Below are positions 47,815 through 56,501 of a stretch of 64,000 nt of DNA, piece after piece. Below the pieces are notes generated by a model, which did not search any database, was not told the DNA's origin, and saw only the letters and a program-made list of their open reading frames with translations. The stretch is from Micromonospora pattaloongensis (GTDB lineage Bacteria > Actinomycetota > Actinomycetes > Mycobacteriales > Micromonosporaceae), in the NCBI RefSeq assembly GCF_900107255.1, contig NZ_FNPH01000004.1:434001-498000 (forward strand). Direction: 5' to 3'. A program made the position numbers and the translations under genes. Each line of letters starts with the position of its first letter. Position 1 is the stretch's first letter.

Positions 47815-48009
47815 CGCTTCCCCTCTTTCGAATGACCGATGATCGGATCGCCGGAACAGCCAATCGTCCGCATTTCGGGACGGCCGCCGACGGCCCCGCG
47901 TCGATTTCGAAAGTAGGAGACGCCCGACCTCACCCGCAACGCGCTTAGCCGGCCGGCAAGAGATTGCTTCGGCGTCAATTAAGCGCGGTTTTAGCGATCC
48001 GCACACGAG
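47815..48009 (-). promoter_or_regulatory. Presumed promoter region of the isonitrile/PKS operon
   Basis: 195 bases between the fabH terminator and the ScoE-like start, less GC-rich than the flanking genes. It must carry the main operon promoter because the terminator upstream is strong. I could not fix -35/-10 boxes or SARP-type direct repeats with confidence. Confidence 0.45.
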
Positions 48010-48013
48010 CGCG

Positions 48014-48049
48014 AAAAAACTCCGGCCGGGCCCTCGGGGCCCGGCCGGA
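48014..48049 (-). terminator. Intrinsic terminator after fabH
   Basis: Perfect 13-bp stem (48021-48033 with 48037-48049, loop TCG) followed on the minus strand by six T (A-run at 48014-48019). It is the clearest intrinsic terminator in the window and isolates fabH from the operon downstream. Confidence 0.92.
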
Positions 48050-48068
48050 AAGCGTCCTCTGCGCGGCC

Positions 48069-49007
48069 CTACGGGCAGCGCACCACCTGACCGGCGTACG
48101 CCAGGCCACCACCGAATCCGAACAGCAGCACCGGGGCTCCGGACGGGACGTCACCCGCCGCGACCAGCTTCGCCAGCGCGATCGGAATGCTGGCCGCGGC
48201 CGTGTTGCCGGACTCCACCACGTCGCGGGCCAGCAGGGCCTGCTCGGCGCCGAGCCGCTTCACGAACGGTTCGATGATGCGCAGGTTGGCCTGGTGCGGC
48301 ACGACCGCGGCGAGCTCCTCCGGCCGGACACCCGCCTTCTCACAGGTCCGCCGGCCGAGCTCGGGCAGCACGGTGGTGGTCCACCGGAAGACGGTCTGCC
48401 CCTCCTGCTGGAACGGGCCGGACGGACCCTCGATGCGGACCACGCCCGCCATCGACGGCACCGAACCCCACACGACCGGCCCGATGCCCGGCTCGTCCGA
48501 CGCCTCCACCACCGCCGCGCCCGCGCCGTCGCCGATCAGCACGCACGTGCTGCGGTCGGTCCAGTCGACGAAGTCGCTGAGCTTGTCCGCGCCGATGACC
48601 AGGGCCCGGCTGGCCGAGCCGGCCCGGATGGCATGGTCGGCCGTGGCGAGCGCGTGGGTGAACCCGGAGCAGGCGGTGTTCACGTCGAGCGCGGCCGGCG
48701 CCACCATGTCGAGCCGGGCGGCGACCCGGGTGGCCATGTAGGGCGAACGATCGATCGCGGTGCAGGTCGCGACCACGACCAGATCGATGTCCGCGCCGGT
48801 CAGGCCGGCCGCCGCGAGCGCCTTGGCGCCGGCCTGGGCGGCCATTTCGTCGACCGTCTCGGATTTCTCGGCGATGCGCCGGGTGCGAATGCCGACCCGA
48901 GTCGTGATCCACTCGTCGCTGGTGTCCACCAGTTTCGCCAGATCGTCGTTGGTGACCACCTTCGACGGCTGATAATGACCCAGCCCAATGATCTTCGACC
49001 CAGTCAA
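48069..49007 (-). CDS. fabH: Beta-ketoacyl-ACP synthase III (FabH)
   Basis: 312 residues, full length. Catalytic triad Cys113 (VNTACSGFTHAL), His238 (VVPHQANLRI) and Asn268 (ESGNTAAAS) corresponds to Cys112/His244/Asn274 of E. coli FabH. TTG 49007 is chosen because AGGAG precedes it by eight bases and the fold begins at once (GSKIIGLGHY). Primes fatty-acid synthesis from acyl-CoA and malonyl-ACP. It sits beside the isonitrile operon behind a terminator; a housekeeping role, a cluster role or target-duplicate resistance are all possible. Confidence 0.93.
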   Translation of the reverse strand: MTGSKIIGLGHYQPSKVVTNDDLAKLVDTSDEWITTRVGIRTRRIAEKSETVDEMAAQAGAKALAAAGLTGADIDLVVVATCTAIDRSPYMATRVAARLDMVAPAALDVNTACSGFTHALATADHAIRAGSASRALVIGADKLSDFVDWTDRSTCVLIGDGAGAAVVEASDEPGIGPVVWGSVPSMAGVVRIEGPSGPFQQEGQTVFRWTTTVLPELGRRTCEKAGVRPEELAAVVPHQANLRIIEPFVKRLGAEQALLARDVVESGNTAAASIPIALAKLVAAGDVPSGAPVLLFGFGGGLAYAGQVVRCP

Positions 49008-49113
49008 GAGAGCAACTCCTCGCCAATCGGCACGCGCGGGCCGATCGCCAGCCGCGCCGCTGGCCGATCGGCATTCAGGGTACCTTCGCCACGGTGGTCC
49101 CGTCATGACCCTC

Positions 49114-49645
49114 TCACGGACTGCTGAACAGTAGCGCCACGTTGTGCCCGCCGAAGCCGAAGGAATTGTTCAACGCCACCGGGATGTCGACATACCGCGG
49201 CGTGTGCGCCGCCACGTCCAGCGTCGCCGCCTCGTCCAACTCGTCCACGTTGATCGTCGGCGGCACGACGCCGTCGCGAATGGCGAGGATCGTGGCGATC
49301 GCCTCCACCGCGCCGGCCGCGCCGAGCAGGTGCCCGGTCATCGACTTGGTCGAGGTCACGACCGGATGCTCGCCGAGGGCGCTGCGGATGGCCCGCACCT
49401 CCGCGAGGTCGCCGGCGGGCGTGCTGGTCGCGTGCGCGTTGACGTGCCTGACCTCGCCGGGGTCGAGCCCGGCCTCGGCGAGGGCGAGGGTGATCGCCCG
49501 GATCGCGCCCCGGCTGCCCGGATGGGGCTGCACCATGTCGTGACCGTCGGCGGTCACCCCGGCGCCGACCAGGCGGGCGTGGATCCGGGCCCCGCGCGCG
49601 GCGGCGTGCTCGGCGCGTTTGAACACCACCACGCCGGCCCCTCCC
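49114..49645 (-). pseudogene. fabF (KAS II) 3' fragment
   Basis: About 175 residues of the C-terminal half of a KAS II: GAGVVVFKRAEHAAARG, both catalytic His (VNAHATSTPAGDLAE, SMTGHLLGAAGAVEA) and NNSFGFGGHNVALLF. The half with the nucleophile Cys is absent. Homology stops inside the GEGAG motif (here GGGAG) at about 49640, where an unrelated SDR fragment on the other strand begins. Non-functional as a synthase. Confidence 0.88.
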
Positions 49646-49870
49646 CCATCGGCGTACGGCATCCGGACCGTGGTGCTCGCCCCCGGCCTACTGGACACCG
49701 GGCTGGGCGAGGCGCTCGATGAGAAGATCCGCGAGGAGAAGGCGCAGCGGTCGATGCTCGGCATCGGCTCGGTCGACGACATCGCGGCCACCGCCGTCTT
49801 CCTCGCCGGCAGCGACGCGGACTACATCAATGCCGTCCTGATCAGAGTGGACGGCGGACTCGTCTACTGA
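49646..49870 (+). pseudogene. Short-chain dehydrogenase (FabG-like) 3' fragment
   Basis: About 70 residues of an SDR C-terminus: YGIRTVVLAPGLLDTGL, then SVDDIAATAVFLAGSDADYI and VDGGLVY. The Rossmann motif and catalytic Ser-Tyr-Lys are missing. It meets the 5'-truncated fabF fragment head-to-head at about 49640-49655. Confidence 0.85.
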
Positions 49871-50014
49871 AACGGCCGACGGCGGTCCGGCTCCGTTCCC
49901 CGGAGTCGTCAGGGGGATCTACCATACGGAGGGCTGCGGAAGCGGGCCGTGATGCAACCCAGAATGGCCGGGCGACCGCCTGGGGAGCCGGCCCCGTGAC
50001 ACTTGGAAGGTACG

Positions 50015-50731
50015 TTGTCACTCGCATATTCCAGCCTCCGCATGATTGCCAGCCCCACACTGAAGACCTTCTGGAAACTGCGGGTCAGCGGCTTCGAGCA
50101 CGTGCCGGAAAGTGGCCCGGTCATTCTCGCCGCAAATCACCTCTCCGTGGCCGATCATCTCTTTCTGCCCGTCGCCTGTCCACGTCTGGTGTTCTTCATG
50201 GCCAAGTCCGACTATTTCGTCGAAACCGGCGCCAAAGGACGACTGCGTGGCCTGTTCATGCGGTCGGTGGGTCAGATCCCGGTGGAACGCAGCGGGGGGC
50301 GGGCCGCTCTCGCCGGCCTTGAGCAGGCCCGTCAGGTGATTCTCAGCGGAAAGGTATTCGGCATCTTCCCGGAGGGCACCAGGTCCGTCGACGGCCGGCT
50401 CTACCGAGGCAAAACTGGCGTTACCCGACTGGCACTGATGACCGGCGCCCCGGTGGTCCCGGTGGGTCTGATCGGCACTGACGCCGTGCAGCCGCGCGGC
50501 AAGCTCCTACCCCGTGCCGGGCTCGAGGTCGGCGTCCACTTCGGCAAGCCGCTCCACTTCCGGGGCTCCGACGAGACGCGGCGCAACGCCCGGGAAATCC
50601 GGGCGATGACCGATGAGGTGATGGACCGGATCGCGGAGCTGACCGGCCAGGAGACGGTCAACGCCTATGCCGTCCGGCCGGACGCCGCCGCGTCAGGCAC
50701 GCCCGGCAGCGCGGGCCGGTCCGGCGGCTGA
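50015..50731 (+). CDS. 1-acyl-glycerol-3-phosphate acyltransferase-like (PlsC family)
   Basis: About 238 residues. HX4D motif NHLSVADHLFL, substrate motif FPEGTRS, and late APVVPVGLIGT define the PlsC/LPLAT family, which transfers acyl chains to lysophospholipids or other alcohols. TTG 50015 follows GGAAGG; TTG 50003 and ATG 50042 are alternatives. Lies between the SDR fragment and a bidirectional terminator. Whether it modifies the cluster product or membrane lipids is unknown. Confidence 0.88.
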   Translation: MSLAYSSLRMIASPTLKTFWKLRVSGFEHVPESGPVILAANHLSVADHLFLPVACPRLVFFMAKSDYFVETGAKGRLRGLFMRSVGQIPVERSGGRAALAGLEQARQVILSGKVFGIFPEGTRSVDGRLYRGKTGVTRLALMTGAPVVPVGLIGTDAVQPRGKLLPRAGLEVGVHFGKPLHFRGSDETRRNAREIRAMTDEVMDRIAELTGQETVNAYAVRPDAAASGTPGSAGRSGG

Positions 50732-50781
50732 GAAAGTGGTGTGACACCTCGGCGTGATCTTCGGTGACCGGTGGCCCCCCG

Positions 50782-50815
50782 GTGCCCGCGCCGCTCGACG
50801 GGGCGGCGCGGGCAC
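50782..50815. terminator. Bidirectional terminator hairpin
   Basis: 13-bp perfect stem (50782-50794 with 50803-50815), eight-base loop, between the convergent acyltransferase and SARP genes. Confidence 0.8.
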
Positions 50816-50826
50816 GGTGTCACCGG

Positions 50827-51663
50827 TCAGGCCGCGAGCGCGTCGGCCCCGCTCAGTCGCATGTCGAGCTGCAGGATCCGGTGCTGGAGCCGCTGGGTGG
50901 TCGCGCTCGGCTCCAGGCCGGCGGCGTCGATCAGCAGCTCACGCAGGCGCGCGTAGATGGACAGCGCCTCGGCGGCGCGGCCACTGCGGTAGAGACACAA
51001 CATCAGGAGCTGGTGGATGTGTTCGTGCAGCGGGTGTTCCGCCGCCATCGCGATCAGCTCGGGGATCAACCGGGCGTGCCGGTCGAGGTTGAGTTCCAGC
51101 TCCGCCTTGCGGCCGAAGGTCGCCAGCATCTGCTCGTCGAACCGGCGCCCGATCGCGTTCAACGCCGGCAGCATGCGCAGGTCGGCCAGGGCCGGCCCAC
51201 GGCGCAGCAGCAGCGCCTGCTGGAGCATCTCGACCGCGTCCTCGATGCGGTTCTCGCTCTCGGCGTGGTCGGCCTGCCGAACCAGCGACCGGAAGACTTG
51301 GTGGTCGATGACGTAGTCGCCGTCGTCGAGCACGTATCCCGACGGCCGGGTGGCGATCGCCCCCTGCGGAGTGCCGTTGGCGTCCAGGTGCTTGCGCAGC
51401 CGTGACACGTACACCTGCATCGCGGTCGTCGCGGTGCGGGGAGGGTTGTCGGGCCAGAGCGCGACCTGCATCTGCTGCGTGGTCATGACCACCCCCGGGT
51501 GGGCGCTGAGCAGAGCCACCAGGGCACGCATCTTCGCGGGCGCGGGCGTGATCGAATTGCCGCATTCGTCCAAAATCTCGAGCGGCCCCAGCAGATTGAC
51601 GAAAACCTTACCTTCGGTGCTTGAATTTTGCGGTGCGTACAGCACGGAGCCAATGCTGTTCAA
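50827..51663 (-). CDS. SARP-family pathway activator
   Basis: 278 residues: OmpR-type winged helix (from VNLLGPLEI to about 100, including MQVYVSRLRKHLD) and a bacterial transcriptional activation domain rich in helices (FRSLVRQADHAESENRIEDA to LRELLIDAAGLEPS). SARPs activate secondary-metabolite operons by binding direct repeats near -35. TTG 51663 follows GGGAGG; the ORF reads on to 51807 without support. Nearest biosynthetic target is the isonitrile/PKS set at 34.4-47.8 kb (inference). Confidence 0.9.
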   Translation of the reverse strand: MNSIGSVLYAPQNSSTEGKVFVNLLGPLEILDECGNSITPAPAKMRALVALLSAHPGVVMTTQQMQVALWPDNPPRTATTAMQVYVSRLRKHLDANGTPQGAIATRPSGYVLDDGDYVIDHQVFRSLVRQADHAESENRIEDAVEMLQQALLLRRGPALADLRMLPALNAIGRRFDEQMLATFGRKAELELNLDRHARLIPELIAMAAEHPLHEHIHQLLMLCLYRSGRAAEALSIYARLRELLIDAAGLEPSATTQRLQHRILQLDMRLSGADALAA

Positions 51664-51806
51664 AGCGCCTCCCCCGTGAAGCTGCTCGTGTTGCCGGATG
51701 AACTCCGGGCCGAGCGATCCAGCCGGCCGATCCTGACAGAGGCTCCGGCGGGTGTCAACGGCCCTACTGCCATGATGCAGACTGACCTGCATCAATAGCA
51801 TGCTCA

Positions 51807-52175
51807 CTATCGCGGGTCCGTGACAACGCTACCGCACTCATGCGACACCAAGCCGACATCGATTGGCAGCGCATAGCATCCGTGCAGGTGAGTCGACGCA
51901 CGATAGGGAATCTTGGACGCCGGAATTGCTAGTTTTATGCGGGGATAGCGGACGGCGAGCTGCTCCAGCACCATCTTGAGTTCGAGCTTGGCGAGGAACG
52001 CGCCGAGGCACACGTGGATGCCGTCACCGAAAGCGAGGTGCCGAGGAGCGCGCGGCCGGTCGGGATCGATCGTCTCGGGGGTGCGGCAAGGCGGCGTCGT
52101 CCCAGTTCGCCACCTGCACCGAGGCGATGACGCCCTCACCAGCCAGGATCGCGTAGTCACCGAAAGTGACCCGGG
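51807..52175 (-). pseudogene. Cytochrome P450 3' remnant
   Basis: C-terminal part of a second P450: VTFGDYAILAGEGV, VANWDDAAL, then in another frame PETIDPDRPRAPRHLAFG, DGIHVCLGAFLAKLEL (haem Cys) to ALPIDVG. The frame changes at the G-run 52077-52081. Nothing upstream of about 52180 continues the P450, so helices A-I are lost. Confidence 0.8.
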
Positions 52176-52178
52176 CGG

Positions 52179-52322
52179 TCACCCGGCCGGCCGGACCGAC
52201 GGGTCGTCCCCCGCGGGGTGCGCGTCGGCGGCCGGCACCCAAAGGCGCAGCGGGTGGGCGATCGACTCCGGCTGGACCTCGGCGCACCGGACGGCGGCGT
52301 CACCGCACCGGAAGCGGTTCAT
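52179..52322 (-). other. Possible small gene remnant, unrecognised
   Basis: A reading frame of at least 47 residues with GC-biased coding pattern (MNRFRCGDAAVRCAEVQP, then PLRLWVPAADAHP) runs up to the P450 remnant and stays open upstream of 52322. No family, no ribosome-binding site. May be the tail of a broken gene. Confidence 0.2.
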
Positions 52323-52418
52323 CAGGTACAGCCGCGCGGCGCCCAGCGCCTGTAGGCGGAGGCCGAGGTATTCGGCCTGCGGCAGCGGGGAGAGCCTCGA
52401 GTTAGGAAGAGGTGGCTG

Positions 52419-53207
52419 TCAGCGCTGGAGCGACCAGTCTGCGTCGCCGTCGGTGACCGTGGCGTCGCTGAAATGGTCGGGGGTGGCGTTGGGCCACTGA
52501 CCACCGGGGAAGGTGCTGCCGTCAACCGCTTCGCCGTGCAGTACCACCATCTGGCTGGCCTGAGCGCCGAGGACCGCGACGAGGCCACTCACCGCCGCGA
52601 CGATCATTCCTGTGTTGACGGCGGCCTCCTCGACGATGAGCGCGGCACCGGCCCAGGAGAAGACCACACTGCCGAGCGCCGCGAGCGCGGTAATGGTCGC
52701 GACAATGAACTTGATCAGAATGACGGCGAGCGCCACGTAGAAGGCCAGGCCGGTCGCCGCGCACGTGTACAGCGCGACGGCGGTCTTGTCGGCGAGGGTG
52801 CCGACGCGGGCGGCGGCGTCCGACTGGGGCTTGATCTGCTTGACGTAGGCGTCGGCGGCGCTGCCGTGCCAGACCCGGCCCACCCCGAGCAGTTCCGGCT
52901 TGAGCTGGCCGGACACGCCGGTGGCGAGCCCGCGGACATCTTCCCAGTCCCGGGCGGTGAAGAAGAAGGTCACGGGCGCGGCGGCGCCTTTGAGTAGCTC
53001 TGCGAGCTTGTCGAGGACCCACGATCCGAGTTCGAGGATCTTGTTGCCCACCCAGACGAGGTCATCGGCGACGCTTTGCGTGACGTACCAATGGCTGGTC
53101 GCCTTCTGCACCGTCGGGCCGACCTCCTGGAGCTTGGCTGACAGGTCTGCCATACCGGCGGTGAGTTTGTCGATAGTGGCTTCGTACTGAGCGACGCTGA
53201 ATGCCAT
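52419..53207 (-). CDS. WXG100-like T7SS-associated membrane protein
   Basis: 262 residues. A long helical N-terminal part (QYEATIDKLTAGMADLSAKL and WVGNKILELGSWVLDKLAELL) contains VGRVWHGSAADAY, the W-x-G turn of ESX substrates; two hydrophobic segments follow (TGLAFYVALAVILIKFIVAT and AALIVEEAAVNTGMIVAAVSG). Soluble acidic tail. Resembles large WXG100-related proteins of actinomycetes. ATG 53207, 18 bases after the 105-residue gene stop. Confidence 0.75.
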   Translation of the reverse strand: MAFSVAQYEATIDKLTAGMADLSAKLQEVGPTVQKATSHWYVTQSVADDLVWVGNKILELGSWVLDKLAELLKGAAAPVTFFFTARDWEDVRGLATGVSGQLKPELLGVGRVWHGSAADAYVKQIKPQSDAAARVGTLADKTAVALYTCAATGLAFYVALAVILIKFIVATITALAALGSVVFSWAGAALIVEEAAVNTGMIVAAVSGLVAVLGAQASQMVVLHGEAVDGSTFPGGQWPNATPDHFSDATVTDGDADWSLQR

Positions 53208-53225
53208 CCGGATCGGTTCCCAAAG

Positions 53226-53543
53226 TCAGTAGAGGTTCTGGAGCTTGTGCGCGTTGCTGGCGTCTTCGGCGTCGTAGGTGTCGGCGACCTGGCGCAGCGT
53301 GGCAGCGATGTCGGCCATCCGCTGCTGACCCTCGCGGCAGCGGGCGGTGATCTGATCGGCGACTTCGTCGTACGGGGAGACCAGCAACTGGAAGATTCCC
53401 GCCTCCAGCCGGGTCATCCGCAGCCCTTGGGCCTTGCCGGCGATAACTTCCATCTGGTCACTGTGGCGCAGCCACATGTTCGCCTCGGTACGCAGCGTCT
53501 CGGTGGCGACCGCGACCTCTTGCTTGCTGGGGGGCGGAGACAT
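53226..53543 (-). CDS. ESX-type small helical protein (EspC/WXG100-like)
   Basis: 105 residues, nearly all helical, no signal peptide: VATETLRTEANMWLRHSDQM, MTRLEAGIFQLLVSPYDEV, then REGQQRMADIAATLRQVADTYDAEDA. Length and pattern match EspC/WXG100-type secretion targets in actinomycetes. ATG 53543, 14 bases after the YbaB-like gene. Likely pairs with the 262-residue protein downstream. Confidence 0.75.
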   Translation of the reverse strand: MSPPPSKQEVAVATETLRTEANMWLRHSDQMEVIAGKAQGLRMTRLEAGIFQLLVSPYDEVADQITARCREGQQRMADIAATLRQVADTYDAEDASNAHKLQNLY

Positions 53544-53557
53544 GACGACAGTTCCCT

Positions 53558-54307
53558 TCAGGATTGGGCCAGCCGCTGCGGGTCGTTCAGGATCGCGAGG
53601 GCTTCGGTAAGCAACTGGTCCAGCTCGCCGGTTGAGTGAGAGGGCTGAGATGCGCGAGCCAGGTCCGCGCGAGCCATGGCGACTGCCTCACGCAGCGCGG
53701 CGGTCAGGGCCGTCCCACGCTGCTGGCCCGCCCATCGCGGTTCGGCCTCGCACGACACCAGGCCGGCCTTGGACACGGTGACAACCAGTCGACCCGATGC
53801 GTCCGTGCCGGTTCCGCTAACGGCCAACGGCGACGCGGCGGCGAACTCGTCGACCCGGTCGGCGGCCCGCAGCACATCCTCCACCAGGTACTCCAGTCCG
53901 CGTGGCCGCGCGCGGTCCCATTGATGCCGCAGCTCAGCGGGCAGCGCATCGGCCGGCGCCGGCGCCGGCCGCTCGGCCAGGTCCTCACGCATCCGATCGA
54001 CCCGTGCACGCAGCCCGTCGGCCTGCAACGCCTGCGACCAGGCCGCCATCCGTTCACCGGCAGCGGTCTGACATGCCTCTAACACCGCGGCACCGAATCC
54101 GTCGGCGGTCAGCCGGTGCTGCCAGTCCGGCTCCACGGTGATGGATTCGGGCAGGCCGTCGCGGCCGAGTACCGCGCGCACCATGCCGCTACGGTCCGTC
54201 GCCTCCACCCGTTCCGGCACACCGGCCTGTGCCTGCGCCAAGAGGTTCTGCATCCCCACGGCGTACTGCTGGAACTGCTGCAACGAACTGAGGATGTCGG
54301 CGGTCAC
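53558..54307 (-). CDS. YbaB/EbfC-family protein
   Basis: 249 residues. A YbaB-type N-terminal part (LQQFQQYAVGMQNLLAQAQ, VEATDRSGMVRAVLGRDG) and a second related C-terminal part (ASGRLVVTVSKAGLVSCE) suggest two YbaB-like units. Family members bind DNA non-specifically; in actinomycetes they often sit next to WXG100 genes. GTG 54307 overlaps the upstream stop (GTGA) and follows AAAGGA. Confidence 0.8.
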   Translation of the reverse strand: MTADILSSLQQFQQYAVGMQNLLAQAQAGVPERVEATDRSGMVRAVLGRDGLPESITVEPDWQHRLTADGFGAAVLEACQTAAGERMAAWSQALQADGLRARVDRMREDLAERPAPAPADALPAELRHQWDRARPRGLEYLVEDVLRAADRVDEFAAASPLAVSGTGTDASGRLVVTVSKAGLVSCEAEPRWAGQQRGTALTAALREAVAMARADLARASQPSHSTGELDQLLTEALAILNDPQRLAQS

Positions 54308-54777
54308 GAACGGTCCTTTCGTAGCTGCTCGAAACGTCCCCGCAACCGCTCGCCACTGGCGGTGGCACGTACCCGTACCAGCCGCATAGCCACCGCAGCC
54401 ATCGCCGCCGCCCCGACCAGCAGCAGCATCCCCAGCACCGCATCGCTGCCGGTACGAGTCGACGCCACGCTTCCCATCCCCAGCACGACGATCCCAACCG
54501 TGACGGCGACCAGCGGCCCAGCTATGCCCCACCGGCGGCCACGCGACCAGTCCCGCGCGCCATACCACGCCACCACCGAGGCCACCGCGGCGATCCCCGT
54601 CAACAGCAGCGACACCACGAGCACCGCCAGCGACAGCGGCCGACCGAACACCGCCCGGTCAGTCGCATCGGGCGATCGAAACCACGCGTAAAGGACCGAG
54701 ACAAGACACAGCCCGGCGACGGTCCCCCATACCAACCCCGTGTCCCGCCCCCGCGGACCAGCCAAACCACCAGCCAT
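54304..54777 (-). CDS. Four-helix membrane protein of the T7SS-like operon
   Basis: 157 residues with about four hydrophobic segments (GTVAGLCLVSVLYAWF, LSLAVLVVSLLLTGIAAVAS, IAGPLVAVTVGIVVLGMG, AVLGMLLLVGAAAMAAVAM) and a basic C-terminus. No family recognised. Overlaps the YbaB-like gene by four bases, heading a four-gene minus-strand operon. Confidence 0.7.
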   Translation of the reverse strand: MAGGLAGPRGRDTGLVWGTVAGLCLVSVLYAWFRSPDATDRAVFGRPLSLAVLVVSLLLTGIAAVASVVAWYGARDWSRGRRWGIAGPLVAVTVGIVVLGMGSVASTRTGSDAVLGMLLLVGAAAMAAVAMRLVRVRATASGERLRGRFEQLRKDRS

Positions 54778-54927
54778 GGCCAGCGAGCCTAGTGCCCCAG
54801 GTGCCCGTTGTCAGATCATCTTCTCGGCTGATCGACCCGCGCATTACGAGTCCGCAGTTCGGTTCAAGGTCCGCAAACCCGAGAAGCCGCGAAGTACGGC
54901 ACGATAGCGCGGGCAGCACCTGAGGAG

Positions 54928-55533
54928 TCAGCTGACGCGGCGATAGCGGATGTGGCTGGCCAGCGGTGAGTGAAGCACCTCGGCGGGTTCGAAGCCGAAT
55001 GATTCAACACCGTCGAAGATGCGCTCGCCCGAACCGAGCAGGACCGGTGCGATGTCGAGGGTGAACTCGTCGATCACGCCGGCGATCAGTGCCTGTCGGA
55101 CGGTCGAGGCCCCACCGGCGATGTCCACGCCGTTGTCTCCGGCAGCCTGGCACGCTGCGGAGTAGGCCGCGTCGAAGCCCTCGGTGACGAAGTGGAAGGT
55201 CGTCCCGCCGTCCATCTCGATCGGGTCATGTCCGTGATGGGTCAGCACGAACACCGGCGCGTGATACGGCGGTTCGGGGCCCCACCACCCGGTCCATTCC
55301 TCATCCCAGTCCCCGCGGATCGGGCCGAACATGTTCCGACCCATCACATACGCACCCCGCGGGCGCATGAGCCACTCGCTCGCGACCTTGTCGGCATCGT
55401 TGGCTCGCGGGTCGCCGATGTGCCAGCCGTGCAGCTCCCGCCCCCGCTTGCCCAGGGGGTCTTCGCGGCTCTGGTCCGGCCCGGCGACGAAGCCGTCCAG
55501 CGAGATCGACATGTGGCAAGTGGTGTCCGGCAC
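54928..55533 (-). CDS. Dihydrofolate reductase-family protein (RibD C-terminal type)
   Basis: 201 residues. SISLDGFVAGPDQSREDP at the N-terminus, YVMGRNMFGPIRGDW, IAGGASTVRQALIAGVIDEF and LGSGERIFDG are typical of the RibD_C/DHFR-like reductases, which use NADPH; the physiological substrate is rarely known. GTG 55533 follows AGGAGG at good spacing. Monocistronic. Confidence 0.9.
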   Translation of the reverse strand: MPDTTCHMSISLDGFVAGPDQSREDPLGKRGRELHGWHIGDPRANDADKVASEWLMRPRGAYVMGRNMFGPIRGDWDEEWTGWWGPEPPYHAPVFVLTHHGHDPIEMDGGTTFHFVTEGFDAAYSAACQAAGDNGVDIAGGASTVRQALIAGVIDEFTLDIAPVLLGSGERIFDGVESFGFEPAEVLHSPLASHIRYRRVS

Positions 55534-55881
55534 CGCGAACCTCCTGAGTGATCGCGACTTGCAAGCGGCCGTGCGGACCGTAGCAGGCGATGGCGCGGGG
55601 AACGGGGACACAGCTCGACCAACCTGGCGATGGGCCAGGTACCTCCGTCCAGGTGGGGCCACTCAGGGTTGACAAAATCAACCGGCTTCGGCCGATACGC
55701 TTCACGTTGCATCGACCCAAAATTTCCAACCGGAGCTGTCACGGATCATCCGACCACGATCCGTAACGCATCAACTGAAGCCCGACATACCGGCTGCGTT
55801 GTGTCCCGCCTGATGCTTTACACCTGCGTCCCACCAGATGCTGGACATGATCGCCGTGGGCAGCGTTGGTCGGCGGGTGAG
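55534..55881. other. Gene-free stretch with a small dyad
   Basis: No coding region supported. A dyad GGTTGA-CAAAA-TCAACC lies at 55667-55683 and includes TTGACA, possibly a -35 box, but no gene starts downstream on the plus strand until 56502. Confidence 0.4.
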
Positions 55882-56373
55882 CTAAGCCGCCAGCGGCTTC
55901 CAGCGCTTGATGACAACCGGGTCAGCATGTGGGGCAGGCCATACCTGCAGTCGAAGACGCTCCATGGTCGCCGGATCGTCGTCGGAATCAATGCCGAGAT
56001 GTTCTTCTTCGGCCAGGTTGCTTCTCGCGGCGCGTACGCGAACCGGTCCCGCCGCTACCCGGAACCGTGCGGCCTCCGGCTCGTAGTCGGTGCAGCCCAT
56101 GACGACGAGTCGACCCGAGGAAACTTGCAAGCTTGCCTCCACGACGTGGTCGAACTCCGCGCTGTCGTCTTCTGGCGCTGCCTCCAACACCTCCACGGTT
56201 ACCGCCACGTTGACGTTGACGGTGGTGCCGACGGCCATGGCGTCCGTGTCGACGGCAAGGTTGTCGAGCACCGCCTCGTCGGTCCAGGCGTCCCCAAGAT
56301 CGGTGACGGATCCGTCATCGAACAGGTGGACCTGGTAGTAGTCCGCGAAGAGTTGCAGCTCCGTCGCGATCAA
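55882..56373 (-). CDS. Hypothetical protein
   Basis: 163 residues, acidic, no signal peptide. Begins IATELQLFADYYQVHLFDDG and is predicted mostly beta (VNVNVAVTVEVLEAAP, ASLQVSSGRLVVMGCTDYEP); the region around residue 130 is acidic (LAEEEHLGIDSDDD). TTG 56373 is preceded by GGGAGGG at good distance. Family not recognised. Divergent from the 154-residue gene. Confidence 0.65.
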   Translation of the reverse strand: MIATELQLFADYYQVHLFDDGSVTDLGDAWTDEAVLDNLAVDTDAMAVGTTVNVNVAVTVEVLEAAPEDDSAEFDHVVEASLQVSSGRLVVMGCTDYEPEAARFRVAAGPVRVRAARSNLAEEEHLGIDSDDDPATMERLRLQVWPAPHADPVVIKRWKPLAA

Positions 56374-56501
56374 GGCACCCTCCCAGTCTTCGCGCCCTGC
56401 TCAGTCTCGTAGCAGACCAAGGTCGACTGTCAAGCATCTGGTGGACGGATTCCGGCGGGCTCGGCTGATCCTTGACGCTCGACCCGTTATCCGATCCTGC
56501 G

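Noticed and set aside
49114-49645. A functional second KAS II
   Set aside because: The N-terminal half with the nucleophile Cys is missing and homology ends abruptly at an opposite-strand SDR fragment.
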